Under the pieces are notes generated by a model. The model was not told where the DNA came from, did no database searches, and was given only the letters and a program-made list of their open reading frames with translations. The position numbers and the translations under genes were made by a program. This document shows, piece by piece, positions 33,683 through 45,688 of a stretch of 64,000 nucleotides of DNA (position 1 is the stretch's first letter; every line of letters starts with the position of its first letter). Source of the stretch: Adiantum capillus-veneris (lineage: Eukaryota; Streptophyta; Polypodiopsida; Polypodiales; Pteridaceae); contig CM043942.1 of the NCBI GenBank assembly GCA_014529385.2, forward strand, positions 51,524,774 through 51,588,773, written 5' to 3'.

Positions 33683-34630
33683 TCATTTTCTTTGAACATT
33701 TAAGGCTCTTCTGTGCTTATTAGCAGCAGCTTTTTGCCTTTGTTGAGAGATGGCTATAGCCTCCCTAATCTTTTGAAAAGATTCTTGTAGGTCACGGCTA
33801 TACTCATCGGCGGCGAAGATCTTCCCATGTACTTTGAGTAGCAAGGGACTTTTAGGTCTTCCCTCTATGATCTCGAAAGGTGCTTTCCCCGTAGAAGTAT
33901 GTACAATATTATTGTAGGCATACTCTACTAGAGGTAAATACTTTTTCCATTGTGAGCGTTGATCTACTTCGGTAACATAAGTCTTGAGTAGATCGAGTAT
34001 CGTAAGATTGGCTATCTCACTTTGGCCATCCGTTTGTGGGTGATAGGCCGAAGAGAAATTCAATCTTGTTCCTAGATTTTCAAAGAGACCTTTCCAGAAA
34101 TTACTGGTCATTCTAGGATCTCTATCTGACACGATGGATGTGGGTAATCCATGGTGCTTGAAAATCTGAGATATGAAGAGAGTTGCCATTTGATGTGCCT
34201 TAATAGTCTTTTTGACAGGAATAAAATGTGCTTGCTTGCTAAACCTGTCGACTATTGTCCATATTCCTGTATTCCCATGGATAGACTTGGGTAATCCAAA
34301 GATGAAATCCATGGATATACTCTCCCATGGTGAATTTGGAATAGGCAATGGCTGGAGTAATCCAGGTTGCTTCCCTCTATCATACTTGGTCTTTTGGCAT
34401 ACTACACATTTTGAAACATACTCTTGTATGTCCACTTTCATGGTAGGCCAATAGAAATACGTCTCTACTCCTCGGAGAGTAGGTTGAATTCCTCTATGCC
34501 CTGCATATGGAGGAGCATGGGATTCATACATAACCTTCTCACGAAGGGAATGAGTAACACATAGCCTATTTCCGTGGAGAAGATAACCATCATGCAAGGT
34601 GTGAATGGTTCCTCTTTCTTCCCAAAGCAA
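33683..34630 (-). pseudogene. gypsy-B integrase core
   Basis: 315-codon open frame. HHCC zinc region: H in GHRGIQPTL and CVVCQKTK. Catalytic core: SMDFIFGLPKS (Asp), TSIVSDRDPRMTSNFW (Asp) and YHPQTDGQSEIANL (Glu); all three are present. It ends near 33,683 with a shift before the C-terminal tail. The zinc and catalytic residues all look intact, so this integrase is lost mainly through frame breaks at both ends. Confidence 0.9.
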
Positions 34631-34639
34631 GGTCTGACA

Positions 34640-35396
34640 TTATGTCTCTAAAGTCAGGGTCAGTAGCATACTCATCTATCATAGAGGATAGATCATTGTG
34701 AGTAGCTATAGACACCGCATTAACTTTTGGTCGTCGTGAAAGTGCATCGGCAACTTGATTGTGCTTACCAGCTATGTGAGCAATATGGAAATTAAATTGC
34801 GAAGAAAAATTTCCACCTCATTTGTTTGTTGGAAAGTTTGGTTTGCGTCATGAAATACTTGAGACTTTGGTGATCGGTTCGTAGGATAAATGGAGTCCCC
34901 AATAGGTAGTGCTTCCATGTATCTAGGGCATGTAGAATAGCTAAAAGCTCTTTCTCATAAATGCCCAAGACTCATTCATCACTATTGAGCCTTCAGCTCT
35001 CATATGCTATGGCATGCCCTTCTTGAAGAAAACCGCTCCAAGGCAATCACCACACGCATCACATTGGACCTCAAATGGCTTTGAGAGATCCGGAAGCACG
35101 AGGACTGGTTGGGAGGTAAGCTTCTCTTTGAGTTTTTCAAAAGCATTTTGCTCCTTAGCAGTCCATACAAACTTAACGTTCTTCTTTGTTAAGTCGTGTA
35201 GTGGTCCTGCTACTTTAGAGAATTTTGCTATGAAGCGTTTATAGTATGCACACATACCAATAAAGCTTCTTAGCTCATGTAGATTCCTTGGGTTAGGCCA
35301 TGATTTTATTACCTCTAACTTTGATGGATCCATACGAATACCATCGTGAGAGATAATATGACCTAGATATTGAATCTCTTGAAGGAAAGAATTCAC
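34640..35396 (-). pseudogene. gypsy-B RT end and RNase H
   Basis: 35,396-35,007 reads FLQEIQYLGHIISHDGIRMD, SFIGMCAYYKRFIAKFSKVA (RT connection) and VQCDACGDCLGAVFFKKGMP (RNase H start). Here the frame breaks; the rest (YEKELLAI, LRTDHQSLKYFMTQTK, then KHNQVADALSR-like sequence) lies in other frames down to about 34,720. The RNase H Asp (RTDHQ) is kept here, unlike gypsy-A. Confidence 0.85.
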
Positions 35397-35460
35397 TTTT
35401 CTTTTGGTTGAGAAAAAGTTTGTTCTCCCTCAGGCTTGAAAAATCACTTGGAGATGTTGC

Positions 35461-36954
35461 TTATGTTCCTCTCAAAGACTTGGAGTAGATGATGATATCA
35501 TCAAAGAACACTCCAGTGAATTTACGATATCGTCTAAAATTTTTCTCCATGAGACGATTGAAAGTAGCTGGTGCATTAGTCAAGCCAAAAGGCATGACTA
35601 GATATTCATAAAGACCAAATGTTGTGCGAAACGCGGTCTTTAGGATATCTTCATCCACTATCCTTATTTGATGATAGCCACTCTTAAGGTCAATCCTACT
35701 GAAGTAAGTAGAGCCTTGTAGCTTATCAAACAGATCTTCTACCCGAGGCACGGGAAATCTGTTTTTGATAGTGATATGGTTTAGTGCTCGATAGTCCACA
35801 CACATACAGTATGTACCATCTTTCTTTTGCACTAAAAGAACTGGAGAACAAAAGGGAGAGGAACTAGGCCTCACCATCCCTTTGTCTACCAATTCTTGTA
35901 CTTGCCTCATAATCTCCTCTTGTTGAGCTTGTGAGACTCGATAAGGAGGTTTGTTAGGCGGTGAGCTTCCTGGAAGGAGCTCAATACGATGGTCATCATC
36001 CCCTCGTTTTGGAGGTAGGTCCATAGGGATATCATCGATGAATACATTTTGGAATCCTTTTAGAAAAGTAGACAAGTCTAACTCTTCTTGATTCCTATCA
36101 TTTTCATTTGATGAAACATTATTAGCTTTTAGAGACTCTTTGACATAAATCATGTACGCAGAAACTGAGCTCTTCATTGATTTATCAAAAGAAAGAGGAT
36201 TTACAAGTGGAATAGTACGACCACGCTCACTAGCATCTATATACATGTTCTTTCCCCTGTAGATGAAGTAAATTCTCCTTTCAGGGAACTTCATGTTGGC
36301 AGCCATGCGATCAAACCATGGTGCCCCTAGGATAACATCCAGATGTTGGAAAGGAGAGATGAAGAAGTCTTCTTTGTCGACATAGCTTTGGACATGAAGC
36401 CTCAACTTCCCAATCAAGGGAGTAATGGAGGCTTGTTGTCCCTTGAAAGTTGCATCAGCTGTTACTATATCTCCCATCTCAAAAGCTTGAATGCCCAACT
36501 TGGTGGCCAACTCTATTGATATGAAGTTGAGAGTAGAGCAAGGGTCAAACAAGATGAAGGCATCATGCTCTCTTACCTTTCCCCAAGCATAGGAGAGTGA
36601 TGATCCTTTGCAATGAGCATCCTCTTTTGGAGATTCGATGGTGGAAGCCCTAGGAGTCTCATTGCGAGTATTCTTCTTGGGGCAAGAACGATAGCCATGT
36701 CCTTGCTCCCCACACTTGAAACATTTATGGTCCTTGCGAAAAGCTTCAAGCTCTTTAGGAGAGAGTTTGTTTTTACCTTTGTAAACTCCCTTCTCCTTGG
36801 ACCGATTGTTGTTGTTGTTATTGTTGTTGTTGGAAGTGCCTTGGGAATTATTTTGTGCATTGGATTTCCCCTTTGAATCATTTTTATCTTTGTTTTCCAT
36901 GGGCTTGACATTACGTCTAGCCCCTTGATGGAAATTGATGCGTGAAGCAACCAT
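35461..36954 (-). CDS. gypsy-B nucleocapsid, protease and reverse transcriptase (497-codon open frame)
   Basis: Longest intact pol segment in the window. An Asn-rich linker is followed by zinc knuckle [14 protein letters not shown] (C-X2-C-X4-H-X4-C), then protease with [14 protein letters not shown], where the usual D-x-G-S-T box has Cys for Gly, and [13 protein letters not shown]. The RT follows: [53 protein letters not shown] and [11 protein letters not shown]. It ends at 35,461 with a stop just after the DD box, cutting off the connection and RNase H. It overlaps the upstream gag frame (36,573-38,045) in another phase, so a shift near 36,960 is needed. Confidence 0.88.
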   Translation of the reverse strand: MVASRINFHQGARRNVKPMENKDKNDSKGKSNAQNNSQGTSNNNNNNNNNRSKEKGVYKGKNKLSPKELEAFRKDHKCFKCGEQGHGYRSCPKKNTRNETPRASTIESPKEDAHCKGSSLSYAWGKVREHDAFILFDPCSTLNFISIELATKLGIQAFEMGDIVTADATFKGQQASITPLIGKLRLHVQSYVDKEDFFISPFQHLDVILGAPWFDRMAANMKFPERRIYFIYRGKNMYIDASERGRTIPLVNPLSFDKSMKSSVSAYMIYVKESLKANNVSSNENDRNQEELDLSTFLKGFQNVFIDDIPMDLPPKRGDDDHRIELLPGSSPPNKPPYRVSQAQQEEIMRQVQELVDKGMVRPSSSPFCSPVLLVQKKDGTYCMCVDYRALNHITIKNRFPVPRVEDLFDKLQGSTYFSRIDLKSGYHQIRIVDEDILKTAFRTTFGLYEYLVMPFGLTNAPATFNRLMEKNFRRYRKFTGVFFDDIIIYSKSLRGT

Positions 36955-38045
36955 GGTGTGTGATGGATTACTTCGGTAATAGTACCAGGCCGTTGAGAGT
37001 TGATGTATTCGGCCATCTCTTCAGGTAATCCCGCACAGAATTGCTGTCTTTGTTCGGCAAAGTCTATCTTTGGAAAGACAGTAGCTTTGAGATGTAAATC
37101 CCAAAACTTGTCTACATACTTGTTGATAGACTCATGAGAGAGAAGCTTCAAGCCGCGCCATTCGGTATTGCTTGGAAGAAATTGCTTCATGATGGAAACT
37201 CGTAGAGTTTTCCATGTCTTTGGGGCTTCTCCATTGCCACGAAGGCTAGCCCACCATTGACGAGCTGATTTTTGGAAGTGCATAGCTACATGGCGTAGCT
37301 TGGAGGACTCTGTGAAGCCCTCGTCCCCAAAGGCCGCATCAAATTGCTGGATGAAGGCCAACACTTTGTCGGTAGCACCAAAGGTGCCATCGTAGGTGAG
37401 AAAAGAGATACTCTTTCCTCCCTCCTTGAACTTCTTTAGCTTTTGTGACCTTCGCCATGCAGGAAATGATTTGCGATGTCCTTCCCTCTTGTATTCTCTA
37501 GGAGAATAGCCATAACTTTCATCGGAAGAGGAGGAAGGTGAAGAAGAAGGAGAAGAGGGTGACCTCTTCCTAGCCCTTTTTTTCCTTTGTTTCCTCTCTT
37601 GCCTTTCAGAGTGATGAGGAGAAGGACTATAGGTTGCTCTTTTCCTCTTGGGAGGAGTAGGCGATCGTCTAGACCGCCGTCTTCGTGGAGTCACATCTTT
37701 AGAAGAACTTAGACTGCCATTGCTTTCTTTCTCTTTGGATTCCTCCTCTCGAATGGGAGAGAGTCTTCTTTTGGGGGTCTCTTCAAGAGGCCTCCTAAGC
37801 TCTCTCTCCTCTGGGAGAGGAAGGGAAATTCCATAAGCACGAAGTTGTTGAGTAACTTCGGCTTGCAAAATAGGGTTGCCCATAGCTTGTTGCAACCTAG
37901 TGACGAGATAATTCACAAACATGGGAGCATCATCATTAGCACCTTCATGTGCAAAATCAAAGCTATCAATGTTCATTCTACTCTCTTGATTATTGTCAAC
38001 CATGTTAACAAAATTTATGTTTATACTTAGTGTATGCTTTGGCAA
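36573..38045 (-). CDS. gypsy-B gag (matrix-like, RS-rich segment and capsid), 490 codons
   Basis: The N-terminus from 38,045 reads [14 protein letters not shown]; a later Met ([15 protein letters not shown], 38,000) matches the gypsy-A start and is the likelier one. Residues about 90-190 are Arg/Ser/Pro-rich ([38 protein letters not shown]). The capsid follows: [59 protein letters not shown] and [15 protein letters not shown]. The last part (after about 36,960) is out of phase with the real nucleocapsid, which continues in the 35,461-36,954 frame. It retains the capsid that gypsy-A has lost. Confidence 0.88.
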   Translation of the reverse strand: MPKHTLSININFVNMVDNNQESRMNIDSFDFAHEGANDDAPMFVNYLVTRLQQAMGNPILQAEVTQQLRAYGISLPLPEERELRRPLEETPKRRLSPIREEESKEKESNGSLSSSKDVTPRRRRSRRSPTPPKRKRATYSPSPHHSERQERKQRKKRARKRSPSSPSSSPSSSSDESYGYSPREYKREGHRKSFPAWRRSQKLKKFKEGGKSISFLTYDGTFGATDKVLAFIQQFDAAFGDEGFTESSKLRHVAMHFQKSARQWWASLRGNGEAPKTWKTLRVSIMKQFLPSNTEWRGLKLLSHESINKYVDKFWDLHLKATVFPKIDFAEQRQQFCAGLPEEMAEYINSQRPGTITEVIHHTPWLLHASISIKGLDVMSSPWKTKIKMIQRGNPMHKIIPKALPTTTITTTTIGPRRREFTKVKTNSLLKSLKLFARTINVSSVGSKDMAIVLAPRRILAMRLLGLPPSNLQKRMLIAKDHHSPMLGER

Positions 38046-38403
38046 TACAAAACCTTAGTTGCCACTCCTCTTAGCCTTTGAAAATCGGCTCTTAAGTATC
38101 TACACCCACGGCTCAAAGTGGTTAATTATAGAGAGTAGAGGAGTAGGTCTAACATAGCAGAGTTGCCAAGGGCTAGCTCCTTTCGGACTTCTTATGGCTC
38201 AATAATGGTAAAGCCGTAGGCAAGTCTAAAAAGACTCCATTATTGAGTCCAAAGCTCCCAAGGTGTGCACCATCCCCCACATAGTGGGCTTAACAAAACC
38301 GATATTAGATCCCAGTTCCACTTACTCTATTATAATTAACAACATCAACCATTTATAGGCTACTTAAGGACCTCTCTTCTTAAGCAAGAAAAGAGAAACC
38401 AAA

Positions 38404-38416
38404 TGCTCTGATACCA
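38404..38416 (-). other. Primer binding site of gypsy-B
   Basis: Plus strand TGCTCTGATACCA, the reverse complement of TGGTATCAGAGCA, 1 bp from the 5' LTR. Confidence 0.9.
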
Positions 38417-38417
38417 A

Positions 38418-40051
38418 TGTAATGGAATTTGCCTATTCAATTTGAGAGTAGCGGAATTTAATGAGAGTACTTTCAAGAAATGATTTTGTGAGCATAGTGG
38501 GTTGACATAATTGAAGATAGCAACATAATCATAGCAATTAGTTAACTTGGCATAGACAATACTTTTGCAAGAGAGAGAATTTAGAGAACATGACAACAGT
38601 TGAGGACCGGATTTATGTGGAGCCGGTCCCCCCTCCAATAGGCATTTGTATTATGATTTCTCCCATAAAGAGAGACTTGTTACAATACATTCTTTGTGTT
38701 CCTTGTGACCTAGGTGAAGCAATGAAGATGGAAAGCTTCATGCATCACCATCATAGCATAACCTAAACTTGAAGAAAGCTTTAACTATACCAAGCCTCAG
38801 TCCCAAGACCTCAAACACCTTCGAAGGTGGAGAGAGCTAGCAGGGAATGAGGGTAGGGAAGAGGAAGAAGAAACATTTCGTAGGAGAAAGAATTAGTTCC
38901 TCACTTATCATACTCTTGTTGCTAGCATACATAATAGCATAGTAATGAAGAAGAAGGAGATGGCAAGATTAAGCATTGAAGCATGGCTCTTGGATGGATT
39001 TGCACTCCATAGCCAAGAGTGTTGGTGTAGGCTCTCAACCTCTACTTGCTTGGAGAAGGAGAGGGAGCTCGTGCACTCTGCATAGTACACAATGAGAGTG
39101 TTTGTGAGTGTGTGTGGGTGAGTATACCCCCTAAGCACCCCCCTAGCTTGCTTGGGTCGACCCCCCGTTGTAGCTCATGCTTGAAGCTCATTGGACTCCT
39201 CCAGGCCTAGCCAATCACAAGCAAAAGCCATTACAAGCAACAGGGATAGCCTTGGGACAAGTGTCCCCCTTTCCCCTTTGAGAGAGAGGACTTGATAAAT
39301 TCAAAAACAATTAGATAATTCAAGTAATTTATCATTGGACCCCTTTGAAGCCTAGCCAATAGGCTTCAAGCAACACATGAAGGTAACATGGGTAGGGACC
39401 TGACACGTGTCCTTGCTGCCTCTTCAAGCTGGGGCTTCCCTTGTGAGTGTGAGTGTGTGTTCTCTCTCTAATCCCTAGGAAAAGGGCTCGCCCCCCCTCT
39501 CTGTAGGGATGCTTTTGACTTTAGGAGCTCAAGCACCTTAGTCATCAAGCATGACAAAGCACTTGGACTAGGGGGTATTCCCACAAGCATCTCAGGCAAG
39601 CATGTCAAGGCACCTCAAGCACCTTAATCAAGCGGCAAGTCAAGCACCTCAAGCATGGAGTAATTCAAGCACCTCAAGCACCTTAATCAAGCACCTCAAG
39701 CAGGACAAACACCTCAAGCACGACAAGCACCTCAAGCAGGTCAAGCACCTCGAGCTTGGGCGGGTTCCCACCTCAAGCTCAGCCCTAGCTTACCTAAGGT
39801 CAAAGGACTTTTACACACATTATTGGAGGTCTTCAATGAAGCTAACCCTAAGGTCTTATGCTCCATTGGTTAGCCTTGCTCTTGATAGACCATCTCCCAT
39901 TTGGGCCCCTTTAGCTATTGCCCCGTGTTGAGATAGATCTATAAGCATATATCTATATCTTAACACTTGTTCCCATTTATTCTCCCACATTAAGTGATCA
40001 ATTTAATATGAGAAAATCATTTGGGTTGGTTAGATATTAGATTTTATGATA
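38418..40051 (-). repeat. 5' LTR of gypsy-B
   Basis: 1634 bp, near-identical to 31251-32868. The outer terminal base pattern is TGATA instead of TGACA. The minisatellite at 39,600-39,760 has an extra block of CAAGCACCTTAATCAAGCAC relative to the other LTR. Confidence 0.93.
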
Positions 40052-40056
40052 GTGGT

Positions 40057-40165
40057 CATCTTAACAACAAGGGTAAATATCTCTTCAAAGTCCACACCTT
40101 GTTGTTGCTTAAATCCCTTTGCAACAAGTCTTGCTTTGTATGGAGCGCTCCCAAGGCCCTCATAC
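40057..40165 (-). pseudogene. copia-2, N-terminal RT fragment (segment 1 of 3)
   Basis: Minus strand: [20 protein letters not shown] then [10 protein letters not shown], the N-terminal copia RT motif. It joins LHCVLALATK at 31,245 once gypsy-B and one GTGGT are removed. Upstream of about 40,165 the sequence switches abruptly to an unrelated Ty3 gag on the same strand, so everything N-terminal of copia-2 (gag, protease, integrase) is missing. Confidence 0.85.
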
Positions 40166-40889
40166 TATGGTCTGAAATTCATAACATGTTCTGCTCTTAT
40201 CACTTGCCTGTAGAGAGCAACATGTTCATAGGGATCTCCATTCCCATTGAAAGTTTTTTTGACCCATTTTTGCACTTGGGAGGGTCTGAAACCATCTTTT
40301 GTTGGTTTGGTATTTGATACTGTACATAAGATGGTCGATACCCTATTGGTGGTTGGATCAAATTCTGTGTATAAGGTGTTTGTGGTTGGTATGGCCCTTG
40401 CATGGCCAAATAAAAACCATTTCATTCTTGCATTCCAAGTTGCTAGAATGTGCTTCCTATAGGTGCTAGATCTGGAAGGGTTTGGAAGACCTTTGTCTAG
40501 GTATGCCCCCACATGTTGACAAACCTTGCAAATCTTGCGGCATTACTCGTGGTTTTCCTATAGTAGAAAATCTATTCATCATTGGGAAACCTTGGTACGT
40601 GTACCTTTGGGCTTCACCTTCTGGTATGGCTTCAAAATTTTGCCTATGTATGTCTTGGAATGTCACATTAGGAAGTGGCACATCGTCAGCATACACACAC
40701 AAAATCGTTGTTTTGGATAAAGAACTCATGGATGGATACGTTGTGCGATAAAATACTCTTACGTGAGCTTTTGTATCATCCATGTAGTAGATTCCTATTG
40801 AGGTATCATCAATCATGATTCTTTTCACAAGTATCGAGTTCACATACTTGGCCTACTGATTTACTGGGTCAGTGGTTCCATGGCCGGTG
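40166..40889 (-). pseudogene. Ty3-type gag remnant F (H-like), downstream half
   Basis: Minus strand, ending near 40,166 with FRPSQVQKWVKKTFNGNGDP and HVALYRQVIRAEHVMNF. Element H has RPSQVQKWVNRKYSGDKDP and HVVAFRRVIRAEEVSDF at the same place, so the two are homologous. The N-terminal stretch includes IMIDDTSIGIYYMDDTKAHV and LCVYADDVPLPN (40,843 downward). There are several stops and shifts. It is the downstream part of a gag split by element G. Confidence 0.75.
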
Positions 40890-40894
40890 GATGT

Positions 40895-41533
<639 letters not shown>

Positions 41534-41537
41534 TTTT

Positions 41538-41555
41538 TGGCGCAGCTGTCGGGGA
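41538..41555 (+). other. Primer binding site of element G
   Basis: TGGCGCAGCTGTCGGGGA resembles the plant TGGCGCCGNTGCCGGGGA type, a non-Met tRNA complement, with a few mismatches. H has the better match. Confidence 0.7.
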
Positions 41556-41888
41556 AATGCCCTACACTAAGCTCGGTTAAGCACTTTACGCTTTCTTGTG
41601 GTGCAATTTCTATCATAGGAAAGGCAGGGAATGAGTGTGTGTAGTTGTGTGGAGATTTCTGTTTTTTTGCGTTTTTCTGGTTTGCACAGCACAGTTCGCA
41701 TTTCTTGCGTTTTTTGCATTTTCTGCATTTTCTGGTTCTGTCAAGTTTCAATTTTTGCATTTTCCTGGAAAAAAAAACCGAAAAATAAAAACGCGAGTGA
41801 GGGGGAGGTTAAATTTTTCGAAAATAAAAAACGTGAGTTTTAAAACGGACGGGCTGGTTTGTATAAAAGATAGATCGGGATCGGGATC

Positions 41889-41955
41889 ACTTCCCCAAGC
41901 CCAAGCCCAAGCCCAAGCCCAAGCCCAGGCCCAGGCCCAGGCCCAAGCCCAGGCC
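41889..41955. repeat. Hexanucleotide repeat CCCAAG/CCCAGG
   Basis: About ten tandem hexamers in the G leader. It is open in all frames and gives Gln-Ala or Trp-Ala strings, but there is no sign that it is translated. Confidence 0.93.
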
Positions 41956-42523
41956 TCAGTCCTATGATATATACTAGACTCACTCTTATATATATACCCT
42001 ACTCCCTCAAGAGAGAATGAGAGCATGTGGGGCAAGTCCTCCACTCTCCTCCTTTCTCTTCCCACTTGCACCCTTAGACTTTCTAGTTTGGGCCTAGTTC
42101 CCTACTGGAAATTGACAGTTTTAGGGATTCCGAGGGCATAGAGTGACCAAACGGAGGGCTGTAAAGCACGGCACGACCCTCTGATCGAGACGCTCGTTTT
42201 GAGCTATCATACGCTCTATTCTATAGCCGGGTCAAAAAAAAAGGACCAAAAATTCAAATTAAGGAAAGACTTGGGTTGCAAAACACCCAAAAATACTAGT
42301 GAGCAGCCTTCACGGGCACTCACTAACACTTCTAGGGGATCAAGTCATATGAACCTACGCTCTGGAACGAGTTTTAGAGCACGATCCCATTGGTAGTGCC
42401 TCTGTTCATACGGACACCCATTACCCATCCACGATAGGCTCTAGACCCTCAGCGGGGACACAAGGTAGCACCACCCAAGACCCTAAAATAGCCGCTAGTG
42501 ATTCCTCCTCCGACTCAGAAATC

Positions 42524-44149
42524 ATGGAAGCATACCCTACCCAAAACACTGAGAGAGAAGGCCATGCACCTCCCGAAGCTCCACAGCCTAGTACTAGTAT
42601 GTTTAGCCGTTTCATGGAAACATTAGGTAGAGCTACTCGCTCGGAACCTGATGCAAATGAAGCACACAAAGGGGGTGGGGAAGTGGACTCTCCTTTCACA
42701 TCGCACGTGGACCCCACACCCCCAAAGAGTGTCCAGGTGGATATCCTGCCAACTTCTTACCAAGAAGGCCCTGTTGAGCTGCCTCCTTCAGAAGTTCCCT
42801 CTAGAGTACTGTTGGTGACAAGTAAAACCACGGGGAGCAACATTGCTTCTACCTCACAAGAAACTGTTAACACGTCGACTCTAGAAGGATTGTTCATTAA
42901 TGATCATTGGACATACGACCTCCACACTGAGGTGTTGACAGATCTACACTCTGGCCACGCCTACCATGTAGGATGGATAGAGATTGTACAATCCACCTCT
43001 AGTGCCACGAGCATCGAAGATCAACAGAAAATGATATGTAATGTTATCCATGGCATTAATCAATCGGAAAGGCAAAACCGAGGGGTAAATATACTCTCAA
43101 ATGGCCCCATGAGATTTCTGGATACGAGCAAGGCTCAACAGCCTACTCCATCACAAATGGAGACTCCTTTAATGAGCCCCACATACCCATCTTACGTCAT
43201 TTCACCTGGGGTCTCTATGCAATCTGAGCCTCCGAGCGACAACTTTAGCTTCCCTAACTTGGTTGAACCCCCTCTATTAAGGAAAACACAGTGCTCACTC
43301 CAGGGATAAGCCTGACAGAGAATTCCGATGACATCTACGGTTAGCGCAATGCCACTACCTAGTGTCGTAGTACCTAATATAGGGCCTCGACCGTATGTGC
43401 CTCTAGCCCCTTCTGCACACATGGCCCCCACACCTCCAATTGTACCACTTGCTTATGCTCCTCAAGTGCCGCTCCCTAGCCCTTATCCGAGTGGACCTAT
43501 GTCCGGTTATGTTCCATATCCTGCATCATCCACACATATGCCAAGACGGTACCCGTTCCTCTCCCACATATGATTCCAAGAGTACCTCCACCGGCCCTGC
43601 CTCCTCACATAGGTGACTTGGCAGCATTTGCTCAAACCATAGGTCGATCTATCGCGGAAAATATGCGTCATGCATCTGATAGAGAGCCTAGAAGTAAGGC
43701 AGTACAAATTGCCAAACTCACGCAAAAATTCAATGGGGACGAAGATGCTAGAAAACACATTGAAGTGTTTGAACAAGTATGTGATTCCTTAGGGGACGCA
43801 ACGAACTACCTAAGTGCAATGCCTTAAGCTTGACATTAAGTGGGAAGGCTGGAGATTGGTATAGAACCCTAAGGGTGGACGAGAAACAATCTACCCTACC
43901 CTTCGAAGGTTGTTTCTAAAGGAGTACATACGAGAAGGTGTGCTTTGGGGTGTAGCATCTCAGCTACAGAAGGCCGAACGTAAGGAAGGAGAGTCAGTAA
44001 GGGACTTCATTAGTCGTCTAAAGCACTTAAACTCTCGCTGCCCTGTAAATGAGCGCTTCAACAATAACCAACTGCTTGATCGATTCATTCGAGGGTTGAG
44101 GAATGAAGGAATCTATAATGGACTAGTGATTAGAGGTATCACAACCTGA
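42524..44149 (+). pseudogene. Element G gag, N-terminal and capsid part, frameshifted
   Basis: The frame is open from about 42,353 but the first Met is at 42,524 (MEAYPTQNTEREGHAPPE). An acidic and Pro/Ser-rich N-terminus runs to 43,309, and after a shift there is a Pro-rich stretch (43,328-43,600). Capsid-like sequence follows: QIAKLTQKFNGDEDARKHIEV FEQ (about 43,700), LKEYIREGVLWGVASQLQKA and VRDFISRLKHLNSRCP (about 43,915-44,050), and LLDRFIRGLRNEGIYNGL. The FNG..D....H...F and final-helix pattern is that of retrotransposon gag. At least three shifts (near 43,310, 43,570 and 43,830) and a stop at 44,147. Confidence 0.8.
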
Positions 44150-44188
44150 GAAGATGTCACTGCCAATGCAATCCAATTAGAGGACAAC

Positions 44189-45462
44189 TTGATGATAGCA
44201 GGCATGAGGGTGTCTACTGACACGAGATCCACTAGCTCACAAGCCATTGAGTATGAACCCATGACTGCAAAGCCCATTGCCAATGAGCCAAAGGTATTTG
44301 AGACATTCTTGGCAGACCTCACCAAGGCAATCCAAGAGTCTCTTAAGGATAATCGACCCCCTCAAAATAGTCACATGTATCCAAGAAGGGAGCAACAATG
44401 GTGTTCCATTTGCTTAGGTCCACATAGCACTAGTGAGTGCCCTACGTTTAGAGTAAAATTTAATGGAACTTGCAACGCATGTGGTAGGTATGGTCACCAA
44501 GCTAAGGATTGTTTAATGATCAAACGTATTATGGCAAATAGACCACCTGTAGCCTGGACGGATGCACCTCGAGCTCCTGTATTGATGCCTGCTCCACCTG
44601 TTGAGCAACTACCGCAACACATGGTCCCTAGATCTCAAAATGTTGTACAAGCTACACCGCTACCACCTCCTGTGCTAGGACCGCAGCCCCCGCATCCAAG
44701 AGTCGCCCCTATGAACCAAGTGGGTTGCGAGCCATCAAATGCTTATGCAGATGGCTGTGAGGAGGAAATAGACACTAGTATTGCCTACGGACTTGATACA
44801 TTGGAAGAGTGTCCTATATACTACATGGAAGATTGTTGGGGGCAAGTCAAGCCGGTTTATCAAGCTGCTGCTCTCGCGCATCCAGAGGTCAAAATATCAA
44901 CACCCAGGCTAGGAGGCCACCTCTTCAATGCTACGAGTGTGGTGGACCACATCGGGCAGCGGAGTGCCCTATTAGGCTGCAAAAGAATGCTGCACAGATG
45001 CAAATGAATCAAGGGAGCACGTCTGCAATGCCAATACTCACATGTAATCGTTGTGGCATAGATCACTTGATTGCCCAATGCCCCTATAACCCAAATGCGC
45101 CTAAAATCACACCCCTAAATTTGGTCGAAATTGCTAGTGTGACATCGCCAATACCACCCGTCGCACCCGCTTATGCGATTACACGGTCCATGCTTCAAGG
45201 GCCAGGCCATATCCTCGAAGAGAGAGATACCGCGTCAGTTATCCAAGCAAAGAAAAAGAAGACACGAAGGACGAGGTCGCAGAATACGGAAAATTCAAAG
45301 CCAAGTTCCAAAACAAACATAGGAACAGGAGATGACCCCGTGTATATGAATGACCTCGAGGATGATTCAGATTCAATCGAGACAATGGAGACTAGAACCA
45401 ATACCACAAGGGAAAGACCGACAAAGAAAACCGTAACATGGAACCAAATGAAAACCGAATAA
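44189..45462 (+). pseudogene. Element G nucleocapsid with four zinc knuckles
   Basis: Four Cys-His boxes: CSICLGPHSTSEC (44,402-44,440), CNACGRYGHQAKDC (44,471-44,512), CYECGGPHRAAEC (44,929-44,967) and CNRCGIDHLIAQC (45,043-45,081). Boxes 1, 3 and 4 have C-X2-C-X3-H-X4-C spacing, one residue shorter than the standard; box 2 is standard. The first pair lies in the frame ending at 45,007 and the second pair in the frame 44,809-45,462, so a shift at about 44,900 separates them. A basic tail (AKKKKTRRTRSQ) follows. Most retrotransposon Gag proteins have one or two knuckles. Confidence 0.82.
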
Positions 45463-45688
45463 GAGAAAACCATAGAGAGCCTCTGAAAACACCACAAGTG
45501 TTTCCAAATCCAATCCAAGACCCCCAAGATAAACCGCAGGGGCAAAAAGGGAAGAATCGTAACAAGAAGATTGGGACGTACCCAAACCCAGTAGACGAGA
45601 TTGAGCAGGTGAAACATCTAAGAGGTTTAGTGGAGGAGACTCAAAGGAAACTAGAACCAGAACCCATGCATGTCAAAATTATGACACA

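Larger units (their letters stand above)
31251..40051 (-). mobile_element. Ty3/gypsy chromovirus (gypsy-B), minus strand, young copy inserted in copia-2
   Basis: LTRs 38418-40051 (5' in its own orientation) and 31251-32868 (3'). Target duplication GTGGT at 31246-31250 and 40052-40056. Primer binding site 38404-38416 (complement of TGGTATCAGAGCA). Purine tract at 32869-32890. Same family as gypsy-A and gypsy-C. The two LTRs are almost identical over their length, apart from the repeat-length differences in the GCTTGAGGTG array and a few bases. This makes it the youngest of the three, although its ORFs already carry a few shifts. Confidence 0.95.

Noticed and set aside
41881-41960. Gln-Ala / Trp-Ala repeat proteins
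   Set aside because: Product of a hexanucleotide repeat in the untranslated leader of element G.
43328-43573. Proline-rich plus-strand frame considered as a host cell-wall protein
   Set aside because: It lies between the N-terminus and capsid of the element G gag and aligns with its reading order across simple frameshifts.
45195-45617. 140-codon hydrophobic minus-strand frame that could be a membrane protein
   Set aside because: It is antisense to the basic tail of the element G nucleocapsid frame and has no independent support.
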